Below are positions 1 to 7,605 of a stretch of DNA of 11,827 nt, piece after piece. The position numbers and the translations under genes were made by a program. Each line of letters begins with the position of its first letter. Positions within the stretch are counted from its first letter, which is position 1. The notes beneath the pieces were generated by a model. That model saw nothing but the letters and a program-made list of their open reading frames with translations, made no database searches and was not told the origin of the DNA. Source of the DNA: Chloroflexota bacterium (GTDB lineage: Bacteria > Chloroflexota > Dehalococcoidia > UBA1127 > JACQUN01); contig JACQUN010000069.1 in assembly GCA_016210285.1 (NCBI GenBank), forward strand, positions 1 to 11,827, read 5' to 3'.

Positions 1-837
1 GTTCGGGCCTCCACGGAGGGTTAGCTCCGCTTCACCCTGGCCCTGGGTAGCTCGCCCGGTTTCGGGCCCGCTGCCGGCGACTGATCGCCCTGTTCGGACT
101 CGGTTTCCCTGCGGCTCCGGGACGTAGGTCCCTTAACCTTGCCGCCAGCAGCCACTCCCCGGATCATTCTTCAATAGGCACGCCGTCACCCCGCAGCCCG
201 AAGGCCGCAGGGCTCCGACTGTCTGGGGGCCCACGGTTTCAGGTCTCTTTCACTCCCCTCACGGGGTGCTTTTCACCGTTCCCTCGCGGTACTGTGCACT
301 ATCGGTCGTCAAGGGTGTTTAGCCTTGGAGGGTGGTCCCCCCAGATTCCCGCAGGGTTCCTCGTGCCCCGCGGTACTCAGGAACGCACCGGAAGCCCCCC
401 CGCTTTCGCCTACCGGGCTGTCACCGTCTCTGGCTGCCCATTCCAGGGCCTTCGACTAGCGGGTGGGTTTGTGCACTTCCCGGGGAGGCATGGGGCCTCC
501 CCTGGTGCGCCCTACAACCCCCTCAGGACATAGGGCCCCACGCCCACTGAGTCCTGGGAGTTTGGGCTCTTCCCCGTTCGCTCGCCGCTACTGAGGGAAT
601 CGCGGTTGCTTTCTCTTCCCCAGGGTACTGAGATGTTTCAGTTCCCCCAGTTGCCCTCCCTGGCCCACCTTGCTCGGCCAGGGATGACCCCAACTCACCG
701 TCGGGGCCGGGTTTCCCCATTCGGGTATCCCCGGTTCTGCTGGCTCGACAGCTCACCGAGGCCTTTCGTGGCCTGGCCACGCCCTTCTTCGGCCCTTGAC
801 GCCAAGGCATCCACCGTGGGCCCGTAGCACCTGCTCC
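1..837 (-). rRNA. 23S ribosomal RNA, 5' portion (cut by window edge)
   Basis: The minus strand reads as the 5' third of bacterial 23S rRNA. Near 800-818 it has the near-universal 5' segment CACGGTGGATGCCTTGGC. Other conserved stretches include the minus-strand complements of GGGTTTCCCCATTCGG (about 710-726), CCCCGTTCGCTCGCCGCTACTG (about 572-594) and CATTCTTCAATAGGCACGCC (about 164-183). The gene runs off the left edge around the region equivalent to E. coli position 730-750, so the 3' two thirds and any 5S gene lie outside. The 5' end at about 837 is placed by counting from the E. coli 5' terminus to CACGG and may be off by several bases. A short hairpin (CCTGC/GCAGG, 830-845) spans that inferred end. 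A GGGGAGGC/GCCTCCCC hairpin near 481-500 is internal rRNA structure. No 16S gene or spacer tRNA precedes it; the next gene upstream is qmoC. Confidence 0.96.
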
Positions 838-879
838 ACAGCAGGGCCCGGAAGATTCCAGACTCCACGCGCTCTTCCC

Positions 880-892
880 TTGTTAAGGTGCC
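880..892 (-). promoter_or_regulatory. boxA-like rRNA antitermination element
   Basis: On the minus strand the leader contains GGCACCTTAACAA, matching the E. coli rrn boxA TGCTCTTTAACAA at 10 of 13 positions, including the whole TTAACAA end. It lies about 43 nt before the inferred 23S 5' end and about 110 nt after the predicted transcription start. That is where NusB/NusE-dependent antitermination signals sit in rRNA leaders. Function is inferred from sequence and place only. Confidence 0.5.
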
Positions 893-904
893 AGACACAC
901 GAAG

Positions 905-932
905 CGGCGGCCAGGTTCCCCCTGGGCCGCCG
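905..932 (-). other. GC-rich hairpin in the 23S leader
   Basis: Inverted repeat CGGCGGCCAGG (905-915) and CCTGGGCCGCCG (921-932) with a 5-nt loop forms an 11-bp stem with one bulged G. No T-run follows on either strand, so it does not look like a standard intrinsic terminator. It lies between the predicted rRNA promoter and boxA, so it would be transcribed as part of the pre-23S leader. It could be an RNase III processing or leader-folding element, or a weak barrier to transcripts arriving from qmoC. Confidence 0.45.
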
Positions 933-1005
933 CCCGAGAAGGCCTCGCCGTCGTTATGACGTCACGTCTCCTGCATCGCCTGCCGCTTCCTCCCGACGCC
1001 CCCCC

Positions 1006-1034
1006 AATAGAGAGACCCCCCTCCCCCACGTCAA
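1006..1034 (-). promoter_or_regulatory. Predicted sigma70-type promoter of the 23S rRNA gene
   Basis: The minus strand has TTGACG (1034-1029, 5 of 6 to TTGACA), a 17-nt spacer, and TCTATT (1011-1006, 4 of 6 to TATAAT). The predicted start is near 999, giving a leader of about 160 nt before mature 23S. It sits in the 257-bp gap between the qmoC stop and 23S, so the rRNA gene probably has its own promoter rather than depending on the sulfur operon upstream. The -10 box is only moderate. An 8-bp palindrome TGACGTCA lies downstream at 957-964. Confidence 0.5.
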
Positions 1035-1094
1035 GGGGGTGCGGCCGAGAAAGGAACAGGCGGTGGCAGCAAGGCGAAGGGAGTTCGCTGCTCT

Positions 1095-2276
1095 TCATGC
1101 TCTGTGATCTCTTCCGGTCTGCCTGGCGTAGGTCATCGCCACAGTCCGGTATATGGCGTGAGCAAACCTGGAGAAAGGGGCGTAAATCAGAAGCATGAGC
1201 ACCAGCACCAGGTGGACAAGGAAGAGAGGGTAGGCGGCTGCCGCGATGCCAGCGTAGCGCAGTGATTGTGCGAGGAGGCCAGCGATTCCCACTGCGGTAA
1301 GCACGGCGATGAAGAACCAGTCGTAGTAGGTCGCCTTGCCTGCGCTCTCCTTCCTGGCAACCCTTCGCCAGATCACGGCTGTGCATCCCGCCACCAGGAG
1401 CAGGGCACCCAGGTTGCCTACCACCTTCATGGGGTCGGAGAGAGGAACCTCCGACTCCTCCCGCCCCAGCAAGGGGTAGATGGCACCGCCCAGGTGTGCA
1501 GCGATCAGGAGGATGAACCCGTACAGGATTCCCAGGTGGGCATAGGAGTGGCTCTTGTTGACCCCACACTGCCGGAAACGGCTATGTCTCAACACCTCGC
1601 CCACCACTGAGGCGAAGGCAGCCCAGCCGCGCCGTGGGTCGTGGGCGTGGCGCATGGCCTCACCCGCGCCCGTTTGGGCCCCCGGTTCTGGACGGGTGCC
1701 TGGCTCGCCGACGTTCTTCCACAGCCGCAGCGACCCAAGGGCGGTGGCAGACAGCGCGAAGACGGCTGCCAGGGACACCAGCGCAGCGAGGACCGCGAGC
1801 GGGATGAAGCGAGTGTACACAATCTCTCCCGCGGGGTAGGCCGTCGTCCCCATCGCTGCCAGGAGCGCCAGCAGCAGGAGCATGGGGATGGCCACCAGCA
1901 CGTGCAGGTACGTTGGCTTTGAGAAGAGCCCGGCCAGGGGGCTGGGAGTTGCCAGGTGCAGGATGGCATAGCTACGCACGGCGGCCATCACGTCCCCGGG
2001 CCTTGCCCCCCTGGGGCAGGAGGCCGAGCAATCGCTACATCCGTGGCAGAGCCAGATGTCGGAGTCTTGCAGGAGCCGGTCCTTCAGCCCCCATTGCGCC
2101 CAGAGCATCTCCTTCCTGGGGAACGGCCCTTGCACGGGTGACAGATTGCAAACTACGGAACAGGTGCCGCACTGGAAGCACTGTTGGAGGGAGTGTCCTC
2201 CCAGCCGCACGATTTCACGGATAAACTCGGGGTCAGGGACGACTGCCTCTGGCGCCGGTTGGGCGGTCACGACCAT
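1095..2276 (-). CDS. qmoC: Quinone-interacting membrane-bound oxidoreductase subunit C (HdrC/HdrE-like)
   Basis: Membrane anchor of the Qmo complex, which links the quinone pool to AprBA at the cytoplasmic face. The 393-residue protein is the usual Qmo fusion of an HdrC-like iron-sulfur part and an HdrE-like membrane part. Two [4Fe-4S] motifs are complete: Cys33, 36, 39, 43 (CFQCGTCSVVC) and Cys77, 80, 83, 87 (CHGCSDCSASC). About six hydrophobic segments follow, at roughly 123-145, 157-180, 246-268, 284-303, 317-336 and 340-365. Histidines in or near helices (His243, His247, His261, and others near the C-terminus) are candidate heme b ligands. A Pro/Gly-rich loop at about 189-205 separates helices 2 and 3. 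The ATG start lies 12 nt after the qmoB stop, with a GAGGG-like ribosome site. It is the last operon gene, and I see no clear intrinsic terminator before the 23S leader. Confidence 0.93.
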   Translation of the reverse strand: MVVTAQPAPEAVVPDPEFIREIVRLGGHSLQQCFQCGTCSVVCNLSPVQGPFPRKEMLWAQWGLKDRLLQDSDIWLCHGCSDCSASCPRGARPGDVMAAVRSYAILHLATPSPLAGLFSKPTYLHVLVAIPMLLLLALLAAMGTTAYPAGEIVYTRFIPLAVLAALVSLAAVFALSATALGSLRLWKNVGEPGTRPEPGAQTGAGEAMRHAHDPRRGWAAFASVVGEVLRHSRFRQCGVNKSHSYAHLGILYGFILLIAAHLGGAIYPLLGREESEVPLSDPMKVVGNLGALLLVAGCTAVIWRRVARKESAGKATYYDWFFIAVLTAVGIAGLLAQSLRYAGIAAAAYPLFLVHLVLVLMLLIYAPFSRFAHAIYRTVAMTYARQTGRDHRA

Positions 2277-2288
2277 GGTGCACCCTCG

Positions 2289-4421
2289 CTAGAAGCCCCG
2301 GAATGGATTGGGTCCAATCCGTCTGATCTCCTCGACGAATCCTTTCACCGTTTCGGGGATCTGGTTGTAGTCGGAGATGGCGAGCTGGACCAGCTTCACC
2401 CTTTCCGGCTCCACCATCAGCTTGCCAAGGGTGTCGCGGACGTTCTGCATTCTCCGGTTGGCCAGCTCGCTGCCGCGGATGAAGTGGCACTGGTAGTCGT
2501 CCCCGTACTTGCACCCCAGGAGGAGCACGCCGTCAATCCCCTGAGAGACGGCATCGGAGATCAACGCCACGTTCAGTGAGCCCAGGCAACGGAGGGGGAG
2601 TATCCGGATGCTGGCGTCGTAGGCAAGACGGTTCACTCCTGCCAGGTCCAGGGCTGGATAGGCGTCGTTCTCGCAGACGCATGCCAGTACTCTGAGCTTC
2701 CCCTCGTCCTGGGGGACGCGTATCACCTTGATGGCGGAAGAGAGCTGGTCAATGCTGTAGTTCTTGAAGGAGATGATCCGTACCGGGCATGCCCCCATGC
2801 AGATGCCGCACCTCCGGCAGCGGGTCACGTTTAGCTTTGGAGTCCCTCGCTCGTCTTCGTCCAGCGCGCCAAAGGGGCACTCCTCCGTGCAGCGTTTGCA
2901 TTGCGTGCATCCCTGGAGGAGGAAGTGGGGGTAGGAGAGGTCGCCAGCCCTGGGATGCACGGCGGCGCCTTGGCCCGCCATGTGCAGGCTCTGAACTGCC
3001 TTCAGCGCTGCGCCATAGGCGTCTTCCTCGCAGGAGGTGGCATCCATAGGCTGCCGCACGCACCCCGCGGCGTAGATGCCGGTTCGCTGCGTCTCATAGG
3101 GAAAGCAGAGGTAGTTGGAGTCGGCGAACCCGTAGCGGGTCGTCGGCAGCCCCGGCCCCTGGCGGTACTTCAGCGGGAGGATGGTTGAACCGGCGGTGGT
3201 GGGCACCATGCCCACTGCCAGCACCACAAGGTCTGCTTTCAGCCGGACCCTTTCCCCCAGGAGGCTGTGTGCAAGGTCAATCGCCAGGGCCCCGTCGCCA
3301 TCTGGCGTCACCCCCGTGACATCTCCCTTGGCGAAGAAGACCCTCTCCTCTGCCTGCACCCTCCGGTAGAGCTCTTCGTACTGGCCCGGCGTCCGGATGT
3401 CCTTGTAGAGGATGTAGATGTTGGCCTCGGGGTTCCTCTCTCGGACCTGGACGGCCTGTTTGAGTGATGCGAGGCAGCAGACGCTGGAGCAGTAGGGCAG
3501 GTGGCGGGGGTCCCTGGAGCCTGCGCACTGGACAAAGGCCACGCTCCTGACCTGCTTGCCGTCCGAGGGGCGCACGACGGCCCCCTGGTTCAGGATCTCC
3601 TCCAGCATCACGCTGGTGACGACGTTGGGAGACTTCCCAAACCCCAGGTACTCCAGCCTGGTGGCGTCGTAGGGCTGCCAACCCGTAGCCAGCACGATAG
3701 CGCCGATGCGGAGGTCAATGGTGCTGTCCCCCTGGCGGACGGTCACGTCAAAGGAGCCAGGCTGACCAGCTATCCGCTGGACCTCCGCCGAGGTGAGGAC
3801 CCTTACCCTGCGGTGCGCCGACACCTCCTGGATTCGTGCCGGTAGCCCAGGCTCTTCCAGCTCCCGATACGGTGAGTGTGTCGGGAACGACTTGGGGAAC
3901 TGCGCCAGCCAGCCCCCCAGGGTCGGCCTCTTTTCCACAAGAACAACGTCATCGCCCGCGTCTGCCGCCGCCAGGGCGGTGGTGATGCCTGTGACACCCC
4001 CCCCAATGACCAGCAGCGTCTTTTCCACAGGGGTGGGCGTGGCATCGGGCAGCTCCGTTCTCTGGGCCTTGGCCATGCCCATGCGGAGCATGTCCTCCGC
4101 CAGGGCCTGGGTCTCCTCCTGGCCTGGCGAGTGGCTCCACGCCACCTGCTCACGGAGGTTCACCCGTTCCACCACAACGCCGTCGAAGGCGAAGACATCC
4201 CAGTTGACCCGTGGTGAGCAGGCCGCAATCACCACCGCATGGAGGCCCTGCCTGGCGCTCTCCTCGGTGACGTGCTGCACGCTCTGGGGGCTGCAAAGCT
4301 GCGGGTGGACCTCCGCCTGAAGGCCGAACTCCCCCCGGGCCACGTCCACCAGCCTCTGGCAGTCGACTGCCTCGCCGATCCCACAGCCGGTGCAGATATA
4401 GACGCGGGTCTGGCCGTCCAC
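2289..4421 (-). CDS. qmoB: Quinone-interacting membrane-bound oxidoreductase subunit B (HdrA/MvhD-like)
   Basis: Cytoplasmic flavo-iron-sulfur subunit of Qmo, 710 residues. The N-terminus has HdrA-type cysteines (CTGC at 10-13, Cys21, Cys43, Cys68). An FAD-binding Rossmann fold starts at LLVIGGGVTG (about 136-145), and a VLVEKRPTLGG segment follows. A 2x[4Fe-4S] ferredoxin region has Cys505/508/511/515 and Cys535/538/541/545. The C-terminal 130 residues are MvhD-like (ACVCEND, RCLGSLN, GCKYGDDYQCHF, then an RGSELANRR stretch), which separates QmoB from plain HdrA and from QmoA. In related proteins this domain passes electrons between partner proteins; its partner here (AprBA or QmoC) is inferred. 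The start is GTG, supported by a GAGGAG site 8 nt upstream. The ATG six bases earlier is in another frame. It begins 4 nt after qmoA. Confidence 0.94.
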   Translation of the reverse strand: MDGQTRVYICTGCGIGEAVDCQRLVDVARGEFGLQAEVHPQLCSPQSVQHVTEESARQGLHAVVIAACSPRVNWDVFAFDGVVVERVNLREQVAWSHSPGQEETQALAEDMLRMGMAKAQRTELPDATPTPVEKTLLVIGGGVTGITTALAAADAGDDVVLVEKRPTLGGWLAQFPKSFPTHSPYRELEEPGLPARIQEVSAHRRVRVLTSAEVQRIAGQPGSFDVTVRQGDSTIDLRIGAIVLATGWQPYDATRLEYLGFGKSPNVVTSVMLEEILNQGAVVRPSDGKQVRSVAFVQCAGSRDPRHLPYCSSVCCLASLKQAVQVRERNPEANIYILYKDIRTPGQYEELYRRVQAEERVFFAKGDVTGVTPDGDGALAIDLAHSLLGERVRLKADLVVLAVGMVPTTAGSTILPLKYRQGPGLPTTRYGFADSNYLCFPYETQRTGIYAAGCVRQPMDATSCEEDAYGAALKAVQSLHMAGQGAAVHPRAGDLSYPHFLLQGCTQCKRCTEECPFGALDEDERGTPKLNVTRCRRCGICMGACPVRIISFKNYSIDQLSSAIKVIRVPQDEGKLRVLACVCENDAYPALDLAGVNRLAYDASIRILPLRCLGSLNVALISDAVSQGIDGVLLLGCKYGDDYQCHFIRGSELANRRMQNVRDTLGKLMVEPERVKLVQLAISDYNQIPETVKGFVEEIRRIGPNPFRGF

Positions 4422-4425
4422 AGGG

Positions 4426-5706
4426 TCATCTCCTCGCTGAGGAGTGGATCACCTTCAAGACTGCGCCGGTGGCATCCCGGACGCTGGAGGCCACGTCCAT
4501 GGGCCTCTTGGCCACGCCGACGGCGTGGGCGCGGGAGCTGCCGTTGGAGGTCAAGAAGCCGTAGGTATCGAAGCTGGCCTCCAGGCCGGGAATCCCCAGC
4601 TCCCGACCCACCGGAACCATGCCGGTTGCCAGGACTACCATGTCCACTGGTAACCGCACCTTCTCTCCGAGCAGCATGTCCTCTGCCTCCACCACCAGGT
4701 CCTTGGTCACCGGGTTCTCCTCTATCTTTGCCACCTTGCCCTTGATGAAAGCCACACCCTGGTCGCTGCTCACCCGCTGGTAGAGCTCCTCGTAGGTCCC
4801 AGGCGTCCGGATGTCAATGTAGAAGATGTGCACCTGCGAGTCCGGGTAGCGCTCTCTCACGTAGGTGGCCTGCTTGATGGAGGCCAGGCAGCAGACCGCC
4901 GAGCAGTAGGGCAGGTGGTCGAGGTCTCTTGAGCCCGCACACTGGACGAAGGCGACCCGGCGCGCCTCCTTGCCGTCGCTGGGGCGCAGAATGCGGCCTC
5001 GGGTAGGGCCGTTGGGCGCGGCAAGGCGCTCCATCATGACGTTGGTGATGACGTTGCGATGGGCGCCGAACCCCAGGCCCGGGATCCTGGTGGCGTCGTA
5101 GGGCTTCCAGCCGGTGGCCAGAACAATGCCCCCCACCTTGAGACGCAAGGTCTCAGGTTTCATACCCAGGTCAATGGCATTGTACCGGCATGCCTGGACA
5201 CACCGGGCGCATTCCGCCCCAAGACAGGCCCTTCCGTCAATGACGTACTTCATGGGGAAGGCCAGCTCGTGGGGCAGGTAGATGGCCCTTGACGTGTCCA
5301 TCCCGAGGTTGAACTCTTTGGGCCGCTCCACGGGGCAGACCGAGACGCACTCGCCGCAGGCGGTGCAGCGGTCCGCCCGGACGTAGCCAGGGTTCAGGCG
5401 CACGTGGACATCATAGTCCCCTGGCTGGCCGGAGACGCCTTCGACCTCGGCCAGGGTGAGCCAGGTGACCTTGCGGGTGCTGCGGAGACGCCGGAGGTTG
5501 ATCTCCAGGCCGCAGTAGGGAGGGCAGAGCTTGGGGAAATACCTGGCCAGCCTGGCGACCTGGCCGCCCAGGTAGGGCTCCTTCTCCACCAGGAACACGT
5601 CGTACCCGGTTTCGGCTGCCTCAAGGGCGGCTGTGATGCCGGCGATGCCACCACCCACCACCAGGAGGCTGCTGCTCTTCGGCGCCAATGCGGGAGGGTC
5701 GAACAT
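4426..5706 (-). CDS. qmoA: Quinone-interacting membrane-bound oxidoreductase subunit A (HdrA-like flavoprotein)
   Basis: HdrA-like FAD and iron-sulfur subunit of Qmo, 426 residues, close to the usual QmoA length of a little over 400. The FAD-binding fold is at the N-terminus (LLVVGGGIAGITAALEAAE, about 14-32; VEKEPYLGGQ follows), then a Cys-containing LCPPYCGLEI segment. Ferredoxin-like cysteines are Cys114/117/120/124 (CTACGECVSVC) and a second set Cys161/166/169/173 with an unusual first spacing (CX4CX2CX3C). A second nucleotide-fold part contains GGIVLATGWKPYDA and VVLATGMVP. It lacks the MvhD-like tail of QmoB, as expected for the A subunit. The ATG start is 12 nt after aprA with a modest AGGCGG site. 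Its position directly after aprBA is the classic arrangement and supports an AprBA-QmoABC electron chain. QmoA and QmoB share homologous HdrA cores, seen in the matching GWKPYDATR / GWQPYDATR and CAGSRDLDHLPYCS / CAGSRDPRHLPYCS motifs. Confidence 0.94.
   Translation of the reverse strand: MFDPPALAPKSSSLLVVGGGIAGITAALEAAETGYDVFLVEKEPYLGGQVARLARYFPKLCPPYCGLEINLRRLRSTRKVTWLTLAEVEGVSGQPGDYDVHVRLNPGYVRADRCTACGECVSVCPVERPKEFNLGMDTSRAIYLPHELAFPMKYVIDGRACLGAECARCVQACRYNAIDLGMKPETLRLKVGGIVLATGWKPYDATRIPGLGFGAHRNVITNVMMERLAAPNGPTRGRILRPSDGKEARRVAFVQCAGSRDLDHLPYCSAVCCLASIKQATYVRERYPDSQVHIFYIDIRTPGTYEELYQRVSSDQGVAFIKGKVAKIEENPVTKDLVVEAEDMLLGEKVRLPVDMVVLATGMVPVGRELGIPGLEASFDTYGFLTSNGSSRAHAVGVAKRPMDVASSVRDATGAVLKVIHSSARR
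4430..4435 (-). promoter_or_regulatory. Ribosome binding site deciding the qmoB GTG start
   Basis: GAGGAG on the minus strand ends 8 nt before the GTG at 4421 and overlaps the end of qmoA. A nearby ATG (4429-4427) abuts this site and opens only a 66-codon frame unrelated to QmoB. GTG gives the expected HdrA-like N-terminus (VYICTGCG). Placement of the site inside qmoA suggests translational coupling. Confidence 0.7.
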
Positions 5707-5718
5707 GCCACCGCCTAT

Positions 5719-7581
5719 CTAGTCCACCAGTTGGAGGTAGGGCTTTGTGGCAAACTGCCATTGCCCGGTAGCCGGGTCGAAGTGGGAGTTCACAAACAGC
5801 TTCCAGGAGGCGTCGTCAAGCTTCGGATAGTCGGCCCGGTAGTAGTAGCCGGGCCAGCGCGTCTCCTTGCGGAACAGCATGTGACGCACGTGCGCCTCCG
5901 CAGTCCAGACCCGGTGCACCAGCTCCCAGCAGCGCAGCAGTTCGTGCTGGTCGCGGGCGCCCAGGCTCGCCAGGTCCTCCTTGAGCATGCCAAGGAGCTC
6001 CAGGCCACGCTCCAGCATGGGGCCGTTGGTCTTGTACCAGGTGGATGCGCCGGCGGCGTACTCGTCCATGATCTTTTGCAGCCGGAGCAGGCCCTGTTTC
6101 GGGAGCAGGTAGTGGGGGTTGACCTCCTCGCGGGTGGAAGCCCCCTTGTGAGCTTCAAAGGTCGTCAGCGGTTTCCAGACCTCCTGGGTAACGGCGGCCA
6201 GGGCCGCCTCGTCCACTGCGGGCGCCTCCGGGTGGTCGCGCACGTAGGCCGCCGCTGCCTTGGCGGCCAGCCGCCCCTCGGTGAAGGAGCCGGAGGAGAA
6301 CTTGTGGGGCGAAGCGCCCGCACCGTCCCCGGCGGTGAAGAGGCCCTGGACTGTGGTCATGCGGTTGTACCCCCACTGGTACTGGGATGGAGCAATGTCG
6401 TCCGGGCCGCTCACCCACATGCCCGCACACCCCGCGTGGGAGCCCATGATGTACGGCTCGGTGAGGGAGATCTCGGAAGGTCTCTGGTCTGGGGCGGTGT
6501 TCTGGGCCGCCCAGAGGCCGGCCTGGGTGATGGTCATGTCCAGGAAGTCCTCCCACGCCTCGTTCTCCAGCTCTCTGAGCCTCTTCGGGTCGCCGTTCGA
6601 GGCCAGCTTGGCGATGGCCTCCTCCGTCCTCATGTAGATGGGCCCCTTGCCCTCGATAATGTCCAGCAACATCTGATGGTTTCGCAGGGGCGTTGGCACA
6701 GGCTTTGCGGAGCCGTAGGGTTCGAACTTCTTCAGCTCGTCAGCCCGGGTCACGGTATAGTCCTCTCCGTAGGCATTGGTCGCCCTGGACTTGAAGAGCA
6801 GGAACCACGCCCCGACGGGGCCGTAGCCATCCTTGAAACGGGAGGCCACGAAGCGGTTCTCCATCTGGGTCATCTCCGCCCCGGCGCGGATCATCAGGCC
6901 ATAGGCCGAGCCGGTGTTGAAGACAGCGTACCACGTCCTCCCCATGCCTTCCCCCACCGAGCGGGGCTTGAAGAGAAGCGTAGCGCCCCCGGCTGCACAG
7001 ATCACCGCCTTGGCCTTGAACACATAGATTGTGTTCTCCCGCACGCTGAACCCCACCGCGCCGGCGATCCGGTGGGGGTTCTTGCTATCGGTGAGGAGGT
7101 GGCTGACCGCAACGTGCTCGTACAGGCAGCCCTCTCCAAGCGTCTTCTTCGTGGCCTCAGCCACAATAGGCTTGTAGGACTCCCCGTTGATCATGATCTG
7201 CCAGCGCCCTTCCCTGACGTACCTCCCTTCTGGGGTCTTCCAGATGGGCAACCCCCACTGCTCGAACAGGTGTACAGCGGAGTCCACATGCCTGGCCACA
7301 TCGTACACCAGGTCGTCCCGCACAATGCCCATGAGGTCGGTCCTGACGTAGCGGACATAGTCCTCGGGGGTGTTCTCACCCCAGCGCATGCCGAGATAGA
7401 GGTTGATGGCTGAGAGGCCCTGGGCGACAGCGCCGCTGCGCTCCACCGCAGCCTTCTCGACCATCACAACCTTGAGCCCTTCGCCCCAGTAGCCCGCCTC
7501 AAAGGCTGCGCCGCAGCCCGCCATTCCGCCGCCCACAACCAGAATGTCACACGGGACGACTTCTACCTTTGGCTCTGCCAT
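5719..7581 (-). CDS. aprA: Adenylylsulfate (APS) reductase alpha subunit
   Basis: Catalytic FAD subunit of dissimilatory APS reductase, interconverting APS and sulfite plus AMP in the cytoplasm; EC 1.8.99.2. The 620 residues show the fumarate-reductase-type FAD fold (CDILVVGGGMAGCGAAFEAG, about 11-30, with Glu42 ending the second strand), the family signature ERSGAVAQGLSAINLYLG (47-64) and NGESYKPIVAEA (132-143). Trp216, Arg247 (SRFKDGYG) and His381 (IMGSHAGCAG) fit the Archaeoglobus active-site Trp234, Arg265 and His398 as I remember them, at a near-constant offset of 17-18. The active site therefore looks intact. The ATG start follows aprB by 24 nt with a GGAGGGG ribosome site. The order aprB-aprA-qmoABC is typical. 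Sequence alone does not tell whether the enzyme runs reductively or oxidatively. Confidence 0.97.
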   Translation of the reverse strand: MAEPKVEVVPCDILVVGGGMAGCGAAFEAGYWGEGLKVVMVEKAAVERSGAVAQGLSAINLYLGMRWGENTPEDYVRYVRTDLMGIVRDDLVYDVARHVDSAVHLFEQWGLPIWKTPEGRYVREGRWQIMINGESYKPIVAEATKKTLGEGCLYEHVAVSHLLTDSKNPHRIAGAVGFSVRENTIYVFKAKAVICAAGGATLLFKPRSVGEGMGRTWYAVFNTGSAYGLMIRAGAEMTQMENRFVASRFKDGYGPVGAWFLLFKSRATNAYGEDYTVTRADELKKFEPYGSAKPVPTPLRNHQMLLDIIEGKGPIYMRTEEAIAKLASNGDPKRLRELENEAWEDFLDMTITQAGLWAAQNTAPDQRPSEISLTEPYIMGSHAGCAGMWVSGPDDIAPSQYQWGYNRMTTVQGLFTAGDGAGASPHKFSSGSFTEGRLAAKAAAAYVRDHPEAPAVDEAALAAVTQEVWKPLTTFEAHKGASTREEVNPHYLLPKQGLLRLQKIMDEYAAGASTWYKTNGPMLERGLELLGMLKEDLASLGARDQHELLRCWELVHRVWTAEAHVRHMLFRKETRWPGYYYRADYPKLDDASWKLFVNSHFDPATGQWQFATKPYLQLVD

Positions 7582-7605
7582 GTTCCTACCCCTCCATCTC
7601 GAGTG

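Noticed and set aside
481..500. GGGGAGGC/GCCTCCCC hairpin as a terminator
   Set aside because: It lies inside 23S and is rRNA helix structure, with no T-run.
294..827. Several short open frames within 1-837
   Set aside because: The DNA is 23S rRNA; these frames are not genes.
883..1569. 228-codon minus-strand open frame overlapping the qmoC end and 23S leader
   Set aside because: Overlaps qmoC in another frame, low-complexity Arg/Pro/Gly composition, no ribosome site or domain.
5404..7413. 669-codon open frame on the plus strand
   Set aside because: It lies wholly antisense to aprA and the start of qmoA, whose proteins are clearly recognisable. Its composition is typical of a mirror frame in GC-rich coding DNA.
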